NCBI RefSeq assembly: GCF_001766235.1
Contig: NZ_CP015164.1
Span: forward strand, 2,073,001 to 2,137,000
Reading direction: 5' to 3'
DNA: 64,000 nucleotides
Source of the DNA: Acetobacter ascendens
GTDB lineage: Bacteria; Pseudomonadota; Alphaproteobacteria; Acetobacterales; Acetobacteraceae
Shown here piece by piece: positions 25,656 to 35,000 of the stretch. How positions within the stretch are numbered: position 1 is the stretch's first letter; every line of letters begins with the position of its first letter. A program made the position numbers and the translations under genes. The notes beneath the pieces are model-generated. The model was not told the DNA's origin. It saw only the letters and a list, made by a program, of their open reading frames with translations, and made no database searches.

Positions 25656-27617
25656 ATGCGAGCGATAGGTCAAATTCCTCATCAGATCGCGGCAAAAGCC
25701 ATTCTGGCTGGTGCCGCCCTTTTGGCCAGCGCTTCCGTCGTTGTGACGAGAGCCCATGCCAAGCCCCCGGAAGCCGGGCCCGAACCGTACAGCGAAGAGC
25801 TGGCTATGGTTCTGCCACGCCAGGCTTTCCCTGAAGGTGATGATGTTACACTTCCCAAACCTCTTCCCCCAGAAGTTGCCACTCAGGTGCGCGCTATCCT
25901 GCGCCTGCAACAGCAGGGGGCGTTCACGGAAGCCATTAGCAGCACCACGCATCTGACAGATTCCACCCTGTTGGGTGAGCTACAGGCAGACCGTTACCTG
26001 AACCCGAATTACCACCCCAATGCGACCGAGCTGCGGAACTGGCTGAAACAATACACCAGCTATGCCGATGCTCCGGCCATATGGGCGCGCCTTGCCGCGT
26101 TGCCCGAACGGGGTGGCCCGTTGCCTCCTGCCCCACCGGCAGACCATCTGGCCCCAGCCCATGCCGCCCTTGCGGCTGGCCCACTGGCGCAGGAATTTAC
26201 CCGCAACCCCCTGCTGGATCGCACCTTGCGAGAACGCACTACATGGGGGCTGAAGGGCGTGCACAGTGCGTTGCACCTTATCAGCATTACACCGGGCATG
26301 ACGCCCGCCTACGCGGCCCAGCTACAAGCTGAAACCGCACAGGCCATGCTGGTTTCTGGTGAAACGGATATGGCGCTGGATATTGGCCGCACAGCCGTAA
26401 ATATTTCGCGCGAGCGCAATGCACTGGCCAGCTACATTACAGGGCTGGCCCTGTGGCAGAAGCAGGCTTACGCCGAGGCTATTCCGTTTTTTGAAAAAGC
26501 CTCCCACGCGCCGCGCGCCATGCCGGAAATGCGGGCCGCCTGCGCCTTCTGGGCTGCCCGTGGGCACGAAAAAACCGGCAATGCCCATGCCCGGCATATC
26601 TGGCTCCAGCATGCAGCGGCCTTCCCCCGTAGCTTCTACGGGCTGTTGGCCTATCGTATGCTGCGTCCAGACCCGGCAGACCATGCGGCCTCTAGCGCCC
26701 ATACGCATCCTGTTGGCTTTAAACCGCTCGAAAACAGCCCCGTGCCAGATAACGGTGCTTCCTCCGCCCCGGTGCTGACGGAAATTGATATTGAAGCCGT
26801 AGGCGCCACCGATGTAGGCCGCCGCGTGTTTGCCCTGCTGCAAGTTGGTGAGCCAGAAATGGCAGAAAACGCCATCCGCCGCGCATGGCCAGACCTGCGG
26901 GATGTAACACTGGCACGGGCCTTTCAGCTTGTGGCGCAAACAGCCGGACTGCATGATTTGGCCACAGAAATGGCAGATGCCTTGAACACCCATGCCGCCA
27001 CAGCCCAGAATGCAGAGGATACACCCCTGCCCCTTCTGCGCCCCCGGCATGGTTTTACCATGGACCCCGCCCTTGTTTACGCACTGGCCCGTGTGGAATC
27101 GAACTTCGACCCACGCGCTGTTTCTGGCGCAGGGGCACATGGCCTGATGCAAATCCGCCCCCTTACGGCCGATTTTGTAACCAGTGAGTCCCCTACCAAT
27201 CTCAACCACCACTTCGTGCATTCTGCCGAAGCCCTGCATGACCCCAGCATCAATCTGGAAATCGGGCAGCGCTATGTACAGTATCTGGCCGGCCTAACAC
27301 GCCAGACCAGCCATACAGAGGCACGTGGCGGAGATATTATCCGCCTACTGGCAAGCTATAACGCAGGGCCTTCCGCCCTTGCGCATTGGGAAAGCTCCAC
27401 CGGCCCAGCAGCCAATGACCCGCTGCTGTTCATGGAACTGCTGCCCAACACAGAAACGCGGGATTACGTGCACCACACCCTCGCCTATCTGTGGATGTAT
27501 GCCGCTAAAATGAAGCTACCCACACCATCCCTTACAGCCTTGGCCCAAAGCACATGGCCGGACTTTGAGGATGAAAAGGCACTGGCGCATACGCTTAACA
27601 CCCGCACCCTTCACTAA
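25656..27617 (+). CDS. Soluble-type lytic murein transglycosylase (Slt70-like)
   Basis: A 653-residue periplasmic enzyme that cleaves peptidoglycan between MurNAc and GlcNAc, forming 1,6-anhydro-MurNAc. It has a signal peptide in the first 35 residues (ending AHA) and then a long alpha-helical superhelical domain with TPR-like repeats (CAFWAARGHEKTGNAHARHIW). The C-terminal SLT domain carries the catalytic glutamate in ARVESNFDPRAVSGAGAHGLMQI and the later SYNAGPSALAHW. The length matches Slt70. A strong terminator follows. Confidence 0.92.
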   Translation: MRAIGQIPHQIAAKAILAGAALLASASVVVTRAHAKPPEAGPEPYSEELAMVLPRQAFPEGDDVTLPKPLPPEVATQVRAILRLQQQGAFTEAISSTTHLTDSTLLGELQADRYLNPNYHPNATELRNWLKQYTSYADAPAIWARLAALPERGGPLPPAPPADHLAPAHAALAAGPLAQEFTRNPLLDRTLRERTTWGLKGVHSALHLISITPGMTPAYAAQLQAETAQAMLVSGETDMALDIGRTAVNISRERNALASYITGLALWQKQAYAEAIPFFEKASHAPRAMPEMRAACAFWAARGHEKTGNAHARHIWLQHAAAFPRSFYGLLAYRMLRPDPADHAASSAHTHPVGFKPLENSPVPDNGASSAPVLTEIDIEAVGATDVGRRVFALLQVGEPEMAENAIRRAWPDLRDVTLARAFQLVAQTAGLHDLATEMADALNTHAATAQNAEDTPLPLLRPRHGFTMDPALVYALARVESNFDPRAVSGAGAHGLMQIRPLTADFVTSESPTNLNHHFVHSAEALHDPSINLEIGQRYVQYLAGLTRQTSHTEARGGDIIRLLASYNAGPSALAHWESSTGPAANDPLLFMELLPNTETRDYVHHTLAYLWMYAAKMKLPTPSLTALAQSTWPDFEDEKALAHTLNTRTLH

Positions 27618-27654
27618 GGCTCTGCGGCGCATATTTAGTCGGCTTATCGCATAC

Positions 27655-27693
27655 AAAAAGGGGCGCAGCTTTAACCGGCTGCGCCCCTTTTTT
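27655..27693. terminator. Bidirectional terminator between slt-like and corC-like genes
   Basis: A perfect 10-bp stem GGGGCGCAGC / GCTGCGCCCC is flanked by A5 on one side and T6 on the other. It can serve both convergent genes. Confidence 0.92.
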
Positions 27694-27759
27694 ATGGCCT
27701 ATTGGAAGGCCGCATAATGCCCCTTAGGGCAGACCAATGCCTGCCCGTGTAGCTTAACT

Positions 27760-29058
27760 TTAGTTCTCTGCCAGAGGCTGCCTGCTGGCCCGCACGCGGG
27801 AAACGCGGCGGCCTTCCATTTCCAGCACCTCAAACAGCCAACCTTCGTAAGCCACCTTATCACCCACCGCTGGCACACGGCGCAGAAGGGCCAGAATAAG
27901 CCCGCCCAACGTATGGTAGCTGCCTTCTTCGGGCAGGGTTTTGATAGCCAGTTGATCTTTCACTTCATCGGCGGATTCTGTGCCATCCAGCAGCAGCACG
28001 GCATCTGGGGCGGGTTCTGTATTCAGGCGGGTGAGTTTTTGGGGCTCGTGCGAGGTTTCGCCCACAATCGCGTCAAACAGGTCAGACGCCGTCACAATGC
28101 CTTCAAACGCTCCGTATTCATCAAACACAAAAGCCATGCCCAGCGGGATGCTGCGCATGCGTTCCAGCATATCCAGCGCAGAAATACTGTCTGGCACCAC
28201 CATCATTGGGCGCAGACCTGCCTCTATAGAGGCAGGCATGCCGTCTAGAACGCGGTCCAGCATATCCTTAGCCAGAACCACACCCACCGGGTTGTCCACC
28301 CCTCCCTCGCACACCACAAGGCGGGCATAGGTGGTTTGCTTAAGCGCCTGCACCAGTGCCTCGCGCCCAGCATGGCGGTCTATCCACACCAGTTCGTTTC
28401 TGGGGGTCATGATGGCACGCACGGGCCTGTCTGCAAGGCGCAGCAGGCGTTCGATCATGGTGCGTTCTTCATGTTCCAGCACGCCCAGCCTTGCACCTTC
28501 GGCAATGTAGGCTTTCAGTTCTTCTTCCGTCAGCGTCTGGTTTACGGCATCTGCCGCACCCATCAGGCGCAGAACCACGTTGGAAGATTGGCGGAGCAGC
28601 CACACCACCGGGCGGGTAGCATTGGCCAGAACTTCCAGCGGCGCAGCCAGACGGGCGGCCACTCTTTCCGGCTCCCGCAGGGCCAACTGCTTGGGCACAA
28701 GCTCACCCAGCACCAGCATGATGGCCGTAATCAGCACCACCACCACAATCATGGAAAGCTGCGAGGCAATGGGTTTAATGGCCGGAATACGCTCCAGCAT
28801 GGGGGTAAGGTGCGCTTCTATCTGCACCCCACCAAATGTGCCTTCCAGAATGGAAACAAGTGTCATGCCCACTTGCACCGTGGGCAGGAAAATCTGCGGA
28901 TCTTCCGCCAGCCGCAAGGCCCGTTCGGCCCCACGCACGCCTTGTTCCTGCAACATGACCAACCGGGGTTTACGCACGGAAATAAGTGCAAGTTCCCCCA
29001 TGGCGAACACGGCGTTCAGCAACACCAGAAAGAAAATGACAAGAATGGAAAGTGCCAT
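27760..29058 (-). CDS. CorC/HlyC-type transporter-associated protein (CNNM domain + CBS pair)
   Basis: A 432-residue inner-membrane protein. The N-terminal DUF21/CNNM domain has about four hydrophobic segments (MALSILVIFFLVLLNAVFAM onward). Two CBS domains follow (ERPVRAIMTPRNELVWID and DSISALDMLERMRSIPLG), then a CorC_HlyC domain at the C-terminus (LGGLILALLRRVPAVGDKV). The family takes part in Mg2+/Co2+ transport or efflux; the old haemolysin name is misleading. ATG 29058 was chosen because the membrane domain begins there. A GTG at 29142 adds 28 residues, and the ribosome-binding site is weak for both. Confidence 0.85.
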   Translation of the reverse strand: MALSILVIFFLVLLNAVFAMGELALISVRKPRLVMLQEQGVRGAERALRLAEDPQIFLPTVQVGMTLVSILEGTFGGVQIEAHLTPMLERIPAIKPIASQLSMIVVVVLITAIMLVLGELVPKQLALREPERVAARLAAPLEVLANATRPVVWLLRQSSNVVLRLMGAADAVNQTLTEEELKAYIAEGARLGVLEHEERTMIERLLRLADRPVRAIMTPRNELVWIDRHAGREALVQALKQTTYARLVVCEGGVDNPVGVVLAKDMLDRVLDGMPASIEAGLRPMMVVPDSISALDMLERMRSIPLGMAFVFDEYGAFEGIVTASDLFDAIVGETSHEPQKLTRLNTEPAPDAVLLLDGTESADEVKDQLAIKTLPEEGSYHTLGGLILALLRRVPAVGDKVAYEGWLFEVLEMEGRRVSRVRASRQPLAEN

Positions 29059-29241
29059 GAAAAACGATATGCCCTCTGTGTAGGGTACCCGCGTGGCGGG
29101 TTTCTGGCGGGCAGAATAGGGGATGATTTCCCCCAAAGCCACAGCTAGGCCATACAGGAAGGCGGATTGCCTTATGCGGCGGCAGTATGCCTGCCTTCCG
29201 GATAAAGCGGACCAATTCGGTATGTTTTGAGCATTCAGAGC

Positions 29242-29283
29242 AAAAAAAGAGCGGCCCCTTGCGGGTACCGCTCCTTTTTAAAA
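29242..29283. terminator. Terminator after hpnH (also readable on the + strand)
   Basis: GAGCGG pairs with CCGCTC across a 13-base loop that can itself fold; A7 precedes and T5 follows the stem. It lies 20 bases beyond the hpnH stop on the minus strand. Confidence 0.78.
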
Positions 29284-29302
29284 TCCGATTCGGAAAGCCC
29301 GA

Positions 29303-30514
29303 TCAGTCTGCCGCAGTGGCTTCTACTGCTGGCTTTGCTGCCGGAGCATCGTTCGCGCCTTCGGCTGTACGAATCACCTTCACACGTGGGGCCTTCGCAG
29401 GCTTGCGTGCGGCAATGGCGTCCATCTGTTCTTCTACCTGTTTGGAGAAGACGTACTGGGCCGGACGCTGGTTTGCCAGTGAGATTTCCGGTGCCATTGG
29501 CTTTTCTATTTCCGGTCCAAACAGCGCCACTTTGGCAATGTGCCAAGGGCGACGCACGGCATCCATAACAGCGGTGGATTCGTAACCGGAATGCACCATG
29601 CAGTCAGCGCATTTTTCGTAGTTACCGGTGCCGTAATCATCCCACTTCGTGTCGTCCATCAGCTCACGGAAGGACTTGGCGTAGCCTTCACCCAACAGAT
29701 AGCACGGGCGCTGCCAGCCAAACACGTTACGCAGCGGCTTACCCCACGGCGTGCAGTGGTACTGCTCATTCCCCGCCAGGAAGTTCAGGAACAGCGGAGA
29801 CTGCGTAAACCGCCATTTGTGGCCTTTGCCCAAACGGAAGATATCACGGAACAGTTGCTTGGTTTTCTGGCGGTTCAGGAAGTGTTCCTGATCCGGTGCG
29901 CGTTCGTAAGCATAACCCGGTGCGGTCATGATTCCGTCCACGCCCATTGCCATCACTTCATCAAAGAAGCTGGCAACGCGCTGTGGGTCTGCGCCATCAA
30001 ACAGGGTGCAGTTGATGGAAACGCGGAAGCCACGTTCCTTAGCTTTTTTAATAGCTGCCACGGCACGTTCATACACCCCATCCTGACAGACGGAGGAATC
30101 GTGCATGGTTTTGTCACCATCCAGATGCACATCCCAGGAGAAGAAGGGGGATGGCTCATATTCATCCATCTTCTTTTCAAGCAGCAGGGCATTTGTGCAC
30201 AGATAGACGTATTTTTTACGTGCAATCAAACCGCGAATAATCTGCGGCATTTCCTTGTGCAACAGCGGTTCACCGCCGGCCACAGCCACAACTGGCGCGC
30301 CTGCCTCGGCATCCGCATCCATGCATTCCTGCACAGTCATGCGCTGGTTGAGAATAGCAGCCGGGTAGTCGATCTTCCCGCAACCTGCACATGCCAGATT
30401 GCAGCGGAAAAGCGGCTCAAGCATCAGCACAAGCGGATAGCGCTTCCGCTTCTTGAGATGCTGTGTGACGACATATTTGCCGACCCTGACGGCCTGCATT
30501 ATCGGTACGGCCAT
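29303..30514 (-). CDS. hpnH: Adenosyl-hopene transferase HpnH (radical SAM)
   Basis: A 403-residue radical SAM enzyme that joins the 5'-deoxyadenosyl group to diploptene, the first step in making C35 hopanoids. The cluster motif is CNLACAGCGKIDYP near residue 38, followed by the SAM-binding GGEPLLHKEMPQI and the C-terminal auxiliary region with CADCMVHSGYEST typical of HpnH. A Lys/Pro/Ala-rich tail of about 40 residues is variable. It is divergent from dxs and sits at the edge of the hopanoid set. Its upstream region (30515-30937) must hold both promoters. Confidence 0.95.
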   Translation of the reverse strand: MAVPIMQAVRVGKYVVTQHLKKRKRYPLVLMLEPLFRCNLACAGCGKIDYPAAILNQRMTVQECMDADAEAGAPVVAVAGGEPLLHKEMPQIIRGLIARKKYVYLCTNALLLEKKMDEYEPSPFFSWDVHLDGDKTMHDSSVCQDGVYERAVAAIKKAKERGFRVSINCTLFDGADPQRVASFFDEVMAMGVDGIMTAPGYAYERAPDQEHFLNRQKTKQLFRDIFRLGKGHKWRFTQSPLFLNFLAGNEQYHCTPWGKPLRNVFGWQRPCYLLGEGYAKSFRELMDDTKWDDYGTGNYEKCADCMVHSGYESTAVMDAVRRPWHIAKVALFGPEIEKPMAPEISLANQRPAQYVFSKQVEEQMDAIAARKPAKAPRVKVIRTAEGANDAPAAKPAVEATAAD

Positions 30515-30937
30515 AAACCCCCGCTCCGGCGCATCACTTACGCCCGTATCGTGACTGGAAAGAACTTGTTCAGTTCAGTGTGTAACAAGAAACGCGGCCG
30601 TGCTACCCGCGGCAAGTATTTCCGCCCTGAGCCATCAGGTGGTCAGACAGAATACTGAATACACGCGTTACGCGGCCACGCATGAAAGAAGACATTGGCC
30701 TGCATATATGTTGTGTGGTTTGTCAAGCTCAAGTGTTTTCACACTCATGTTGCAAAAAGGCCACAATCGCCGGCTTGTTTTGTTTCAATACTTGCGTTCT
30801 TGCGTGAAACATTAAACCACATGCCATCGGATCGCGATGTCTGTCGGCATGCAAACGCGGCGTAAGACACACTCCGGGTTGCGTCATTCGCCCAGATATC
30901 AGACAGCAGCCCGCAACAAAAAGATGGAAACGATCGC
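30515..30937. other. Divergent promoter region hpnH / dxs (423 bp)
   Basis: No gene is visible here. The part nearest hpnH carries the palindrome GAACTTGTTC at 30562-30571. The middle is AT-rich. Nearer dxs, at about 30825-30855, lies a hairpin-capable stretch (CATCG-GATCG-CGATG). Nothing matches a riboswitch class that I recognise. Confidence 0.4.
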
Positions 30938-32965
30938 ATGGACAGTTCTCAGGACAAGGACGCGCCTTCACCGATTCCGACGTTAGGGCGTTTTCCTGCG
31001 CTGGACCGGGTTGAGTATCCGGCGGATCTGCGCAATCTCTCGGTTGAGCAGCTTAAGCAGGTTGCGGATGAACTGCGGGCCGAAACGGTGGACGCGGTTT
31101 CCACCACGGGGGGGCACCTTGGGGCCTCCTTGGGTGTTGTGGAGCTGACGGTTGCCCTGCATGCGGTGTTTGACACCCCGGATGACAAGGTGATCTGGGA
31201 TGTGGGCCATCAGGCCTACCCTCACAAGATTTTGACCGGGCGGCGTGACCGTATCCGCACCCTGCGCCAGCCAGGTGGCCTTTCAGGCTTTACCCGCCGT
31301 GCAGAAAGCAAATACGATCCGTTTGGGGCGGCCCATTCCTCCACCTCCATTTCCGCCGGACTCGGCATGGCCGTGGCCCACCACTTGCGGGCGGAGGAAG
31401 ACCCCAGCTACCGCGAACGCAATGTGATTGCCGTAATTGGCGATGGCTCCATTTCCGCCGGTATGGCGTATGAGGCCATGAACAACGCCGCCGTGGCTGG
31501 CCCGGGTGCTGAACGGCTGATTGTCATCCTGAACGACAACGAGATGTCCATTGCCCCACCTGTGGGCGCAATGTCGAACTACCTGTCGCGCCTGATGTCT
31601 TCACGCAAGTTCATGGGCCTGCGTGAACTGGCTGGCAAGTTTGTCAAAAAGCTGCCTGCCCCTGTGGAACGCACAGCCCGCAAAGCCGATGAATATGCCC
31701 GCGGCATGATTACCGGCGGCACGCTGTTTGAAGAACTGGGCTTTTACTACGTTGGCCCCGTAGATGGGCATGATCTGCCGCAGTTGGTCTCTATCCTGCG
31801 CAACCTGCGCGATACGGATAACGGCCCCATCATGCTGCATGTCATCACGGAAAAAGGCCATGGCTATCAGCCAGCCGAAAAAGCCGGGGACAAGTATCAC
31901 GCTGTTGCCAAGTTCAACGTTGTCACCGGTGAGCAGAAAAAAGGCCCCGCAGGGCCGCCGAGCTACACTTCCGTGTTCTCCCGCGAGCTCACGCGCCGTG
32001 CCGCCACCGACAACAAGATTGCCGCCATCACCGCCGCCATGCCGTCTGGCACGGGGCTGGATGCCTTCGCCAAAGCATATCCGGACCGGTTTTTTGATGT
32101 GGGCATTGCCGAGCAGCATGCCGTCACCTTTGCCGCAGGTATGGCTACGGAAGGGCTGCGCCCGTTCTGCGCCATTTATTCCACCTTCCTCCAGCGCGCC
32201 TATGATCAGGTGATGCACGATGTAGTGCTGCAAAAGCTGCCCGTGCGCTTTGCCATTGACCGCGCCGGTCTGGTGGGGGCCGATGGCGCCACCCATGCTG
32301 GCTCGTTTGACATTGCCTATCTGGGCTGCCTGCCGGGCATGACCATTATGGCCCCATCCGATGAGGTGGAACTGCTGCACATGACAGCAACCGCCGCTCT
32401 GTTTGATGAAGGCCCGCTTGCCCTGCGCTACCCGCGTGGCAGTGGCCTTGGGCTGGACCTGCCTGCCGAGGGCACACCGCTGGAAATTGGCAAGGGCCGT
32501 ATCATCCGTGAAATGGGTGGGCAGTCCAGGCCGGAAAAAGGTGGCGTGGCCATTCTCTCGCTTGGCCCGCGTCTGGCTGAGTGCCTGAAAGCCGCAGACA
32601 TGCTGGCCGCCCGTGGCCTGCCGCCCACCGTGGCGGATGCCCGCTTTGCCAAGCCCTTTGATACGGAACTGGTGGAAAACCTGGCCCGCAACCATGCGGT
32701 ACTGATTACGATTGAGGAAGGTTCGGAAGGTGGCTTTGGCTCCCTTGTCGGGCACCATCTGGCCCGCACAGGCCTTTTGGACAACGTGCGTTTCCGCCCC
32801 CTTACCCTGCCAGACCGCTTCATTGACCATAATACTCAAGCCGCCCAATATGCCGAAGCCGGGCTCTCCGCTCCGCACATCGTCGGAACCGCTCTAAGCG
32901 CATTGGGCATCGGTGACATGCTTGAAGCGATCTTGCCAAACCGCGCAACCGGGACAAAATCTTAA
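30938..32965 (+). CDS. dxs: 1-deoxy-D-xylulose-5-phosphate synthase
   Basis: A 675-residue thiamine diphosphate enzyme that condenses pyruvate with glyceraldehyde 3-phosphate, the first and often limiting step of the MEP pathway. It shows [18 protein letters not shown], the ThDP motif [17 protein letters not shown], the transketolase pyrimidine domain with [19 protein letters not shown] (catalytic Glu), and the C-terminal [12 protein letters not shown]. Its place between hpnH and hpnM links precursor supply to hopanoid demand. The following gene starts 3 bases after its stop. Confidence 0.97.
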   Translation: MDSSQDKDAPSPIPTLGRFPALDRVEYPADLRNLSVEQLKQVADELRAETVDAVSTTGGHLGASLGVVELTVALHAVFDTPDDKVIWDVGHQAYPHKILTGRRDRIRTLRQPGGLSGFTRRAESKYDPFGAAHSSTSISAGLGMAVAHHLRAEEDPSYRERNVIAVIGDGSISAGMAYEAMNNAAVAGPGAERLIVILNDNEMSIAPPVGAMSNYLSRLMSSRKFMGLRELAGKFVKKLPAPVERTARKADEYARGMITGGTLFEELGFYYVGPVDGHDLPQLVSILRNLRDTDNGPIMLHVITEKGHGYQPAEKAGDKYHAVAKFNVVTGEQKKGPAGPPSYTSVFSRELTRRAATDNKIAAITAAMPSGTGLDAFAKAYPDRFFDVGIAEQHAVTFAAGMATEGLRPFCAIYSTFLQRAYDQVMHDVVLQKLPVRFAIDRAGLVGADGATHAGSFDIAYLGCLPGMTIMAPSDEVELLHMTATAALFDEGPLALRYPRGSGLGLDLPAEGTPLEIGKGRIIREMGGQSRPEKGGVAILSLGPRLAECLKAADMLAARGLPPTVADARFAKPFDTELVENLARNHAVLITIEEGSEGGFGSLVGHHLARTGLLDNVRFRPLTLPDRFIDHNTQAAQYAEAGLSAPHIVGTALSALGIGDMLEAILPNRATGTKS

Positions 32966-32968
32966 GCC

Positions 32969-33622
32969 ATGAAACGCTTTTCAATTCGTGCAGGCCTTGT
33001 GTTTGGTATGACCATGGCCCTTCTTCCGGTTGCTGGCGCTGGCATTTCCGCTCCGGCAGCTTTTGCCCAGTCTGCTCCGGCAAGTGCCGTAAGCGCGCCT
33101 ATCCAGTCGCTGTACAAAGCGTTGGATCAGGTTCAGAACGCTCACAGCAGCTTTGCTGAACGCAGCCAGATGATTTCTGGCGCGGTGGATCAGGCTTATG
33201 ACCTTGAAGCTGTGCTGAAAGCCTCTGTTGGCTTGCGCTATGATAGCCTGAGCCCGAGCGACAAGCAGAACCTGCTGGCAGCTTTCCGTAACTTTACGGT
33301 GGCACGCTATGTCTCCAGCTTTAAGTCGGGTTCTGGCGCACGTTTCACCATCTCTCCGTCTGTAACGGATGCCCCTGCTGGCGGCGGCAAGATTGTAGAA
33401 ACCCACATTGGGTCTGATGACAGCATGCCCGGCACGGCTGTGAGCTACATCATGCACAACGAAGGTGGTGCATGGAAAATTACCGATGTGCTGCTGAGCG
33501 ATTCCCGCATCAGTCAGGCAGCCGCCCAGCGGTCTGACTTCAGCTCCACGCTGAACTCTGGCGGTGTGCAGGGTCTGATCAACGTGCTGAACCGCAAGGT
33601 TCAGAATTACTCCAAAGATTAA
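32969..33622 (+). CDS. hpnM: HpnM, hopanoid-associated MlaC/Ttg2D-like periplasmic protein
   Basis: A 217-residue exported protein: a signal peptide to about residue 32 (ends AFA), then an MlaC fold with SLYKALDQVQNA, FAERSQMISGAVDQAYDLEAVLKASVG and YIMHNEGGAWKITDVLLSD. MlaC proteins ferry phospholipids across the periplasm; HpnM, encoded in hopanoid clusters, is thought to help place hopanoids in the outer membrane. It begins 3 bases after dxs, so the two are one operon. Confidence 0.9.
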   Translation: MKRFSIRAGLVFGMTMALLPVAGAGISAPAAFAQSAPASAVSAPIQSLYKALDQVQNAHSSFAERSQMISGAVDQAYDLEAVLKASVGLRYDSLSPSDKQNLLAAFRNFTVARYVSSFKSGSGARFTISPSVTDAPAGGGKIVETHIGSDDSMPGTAVSYIMHNEGGAWKITDVLLSDSRISQAAAQRSDFSSTLNSGGVQGLINVLNRKVQNYSKD

Positions 33623-33698
33623 GAGCGAGAAGCAGCATCGTGCCCCGCAGCGGAAAGAAAACAGCGCCCCGACGGGGCCATAAAACGGTTGAGGTGTA

Positions 33699-34868
33699 AT
33701 GTCCGCCTTTCCGTTTCTAGCTGCGGCCAGCGCGGTACTGGCTGTTACTGGCTGCGTGCAATCTGCTTTGGGGGCGGGCCTTCTGGCCCGTTTCCGGCGC
33801 AAGGAGCATAAGCCGGTTGTTCTTGAAAACAGCCCACCGGTTACCGTTTTAAAGCCTCTTTACGGCTCTGAACCTCTGCTGGAAGAAGCACTAGAAAGCT
33901 TTTGCACGCAGGATTACCCGCAGGTTCAGATTCTGTTTGGTGTGCGAGATGCAGATGATCCGGCCATAGCTATTGTGCGCCGCCTGCAGGAACGCCACCC
34001 GGAACTGGATATGGATTTGGTGGTGAACCCCGTACTGCACGGGCTGAACCGCAAAATCAGCAACCTTATGAATATCCTGCCACAGGCTAAGCACGATATT
34101 CTGGTTATTTCCGATTCTGATATTCATGTCAGCCCGGATTATCTTCAACATATCGTGGCTGGGCTGAGCAAACCCAACACCGGGTTGGTAACTACCCTGT
34201 ATGCAGGGCTACCCGCCGTGCATTCTGTGGTGCAAATGTTGGCGGCCTGCCAGATCAACCACAATTTTCTGCCCGGCGTAATTCTCTCGCGCTATCTGGG
34301 GCGGCAGGATTGTCTGGGCGCCACTATGGCCCTGCGGCGTGCAACATTGGAACAGGTGGGTGGGCTGGAAGCCCTGCTGCCGCATGTGGCGGATGATGCC
34401 CTGCTGGGCCGTCTTGTACGCCAGTTGGGCATGGATATTACTATTGCCGACTGCCTGACATGGACCACTATTGCCGAATCCAATTTTACAGAATTGTTAA
34501 AGCATGAGCTCAGATGGGGCCGCACAGTCTGCACGCTTGCACCGGCGGGCTATGCGGCCTCTTCAATCCAGCTTCCACTGTTCTGGGCTACGTTGGTGGT
34601 GCTGTTCCAGCCCCATGCAGCGTGGACACTTCCTTTTTTCTGGGGGGTATGGGGCTTTCGCTGCCTTACCGCGTTGGTAATAGACCGCACTGTAGGGTCT
34701 CGCCCGTTATGGCCGCTTCTGCTTTTGCCTGTGCGGGACTGGCTTTCCGCCGCCATTATGGTGGGCAGCGCCAGCGGCACAGAAGTGCATTGGCGGGGGC
34801 AGACCATGCATGTGGCGCCGCACCCGGTTGGGCCACCTTCATCTGATGGTCTCTCCGCCAGACAGTAA
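33699..34868 (+). CDS. hpnI: HpnI, hopanoid glycosyltransferase
   Basis: A 389-residue membrane glycosyltransferase (GT2/GT21, ceramide-glucosyltransferase-like). It is reported to add N-acetylglucosamine to bacteriohopanetetrol. An N-terminal membrane helix is followed by the GT-A domain with PVTVLKPLYGSEP, the DxD region VISDSDIHVSP, the product-binding DDALLGRLV and the QxxRW-like HELRWGRT. The C-terminal part holds two or three more hydrophobic helices. It lies in line with hpnM, hpnJ and hpnK. Confidence 0.92.
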   Translation: MSAFPFLAAASAVLAVTGCVQSALGAGLLARFRRKEHKPVVLENSPPVTVLKPLYGSEPLLEEALESFCTQDYPQVQILFGVRDADDPAIAIVRRLQERHPELDMDLVVNPVLHGLNRKISNLMNILPQAKHDILVISDSDIHVSPDYLQHIVAGLSKPNTGLVTTLYAGLPAVHSVVQMLAACQINHNFLPGVILSRYLGRQDCLGATMALRRATLEQVGGLEALLPHVADDALLGRLVRQLGMDITIADCLTWTTIAESNFTELLKHELRWGRTVCTLAPAGYAASSIQLPLFWATLVVLFQPHAAWTLPFFWGVWGFRCLTALVIDRTVGSRPLWPLLLLPVRDWLSAAIMVGSASGTEVHWRGQTMHVAPHPVGPPSSDGLSARQ

Positions 34869-35000
34869 AGCCCGTGCACGCAAAACTTGCCTTCTCCTTA
34901 CAGCCCAGAGTAAATCCCTCAGCTAAATGACCATGGAAGCCTTGCAGACCGCTTTTTTGCCGGCTCCAACCGCTTCACGCCCTTGTCAGGATAAAAACCG

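Noticed and set aside
26322-27239. 305-residue open frame antisense to the Slt-like gene
   Set aside because: Shadow frame; the sense strand has a signal peptide and full SLT motifs.
30562-30571. GAACTTGTTC before hpnH as a LexA/SOS box
   Set aside because: Alphaproteobacterial LexA boxes are direct repeats GTTC-N7-GTTC; this is an inverted repeat with a 2-base gap and does not fit.
31601-32878. 425-residue open frame antisense to dxs
   Set aside because: Shadow of dxs with no conserved motif or start signal.
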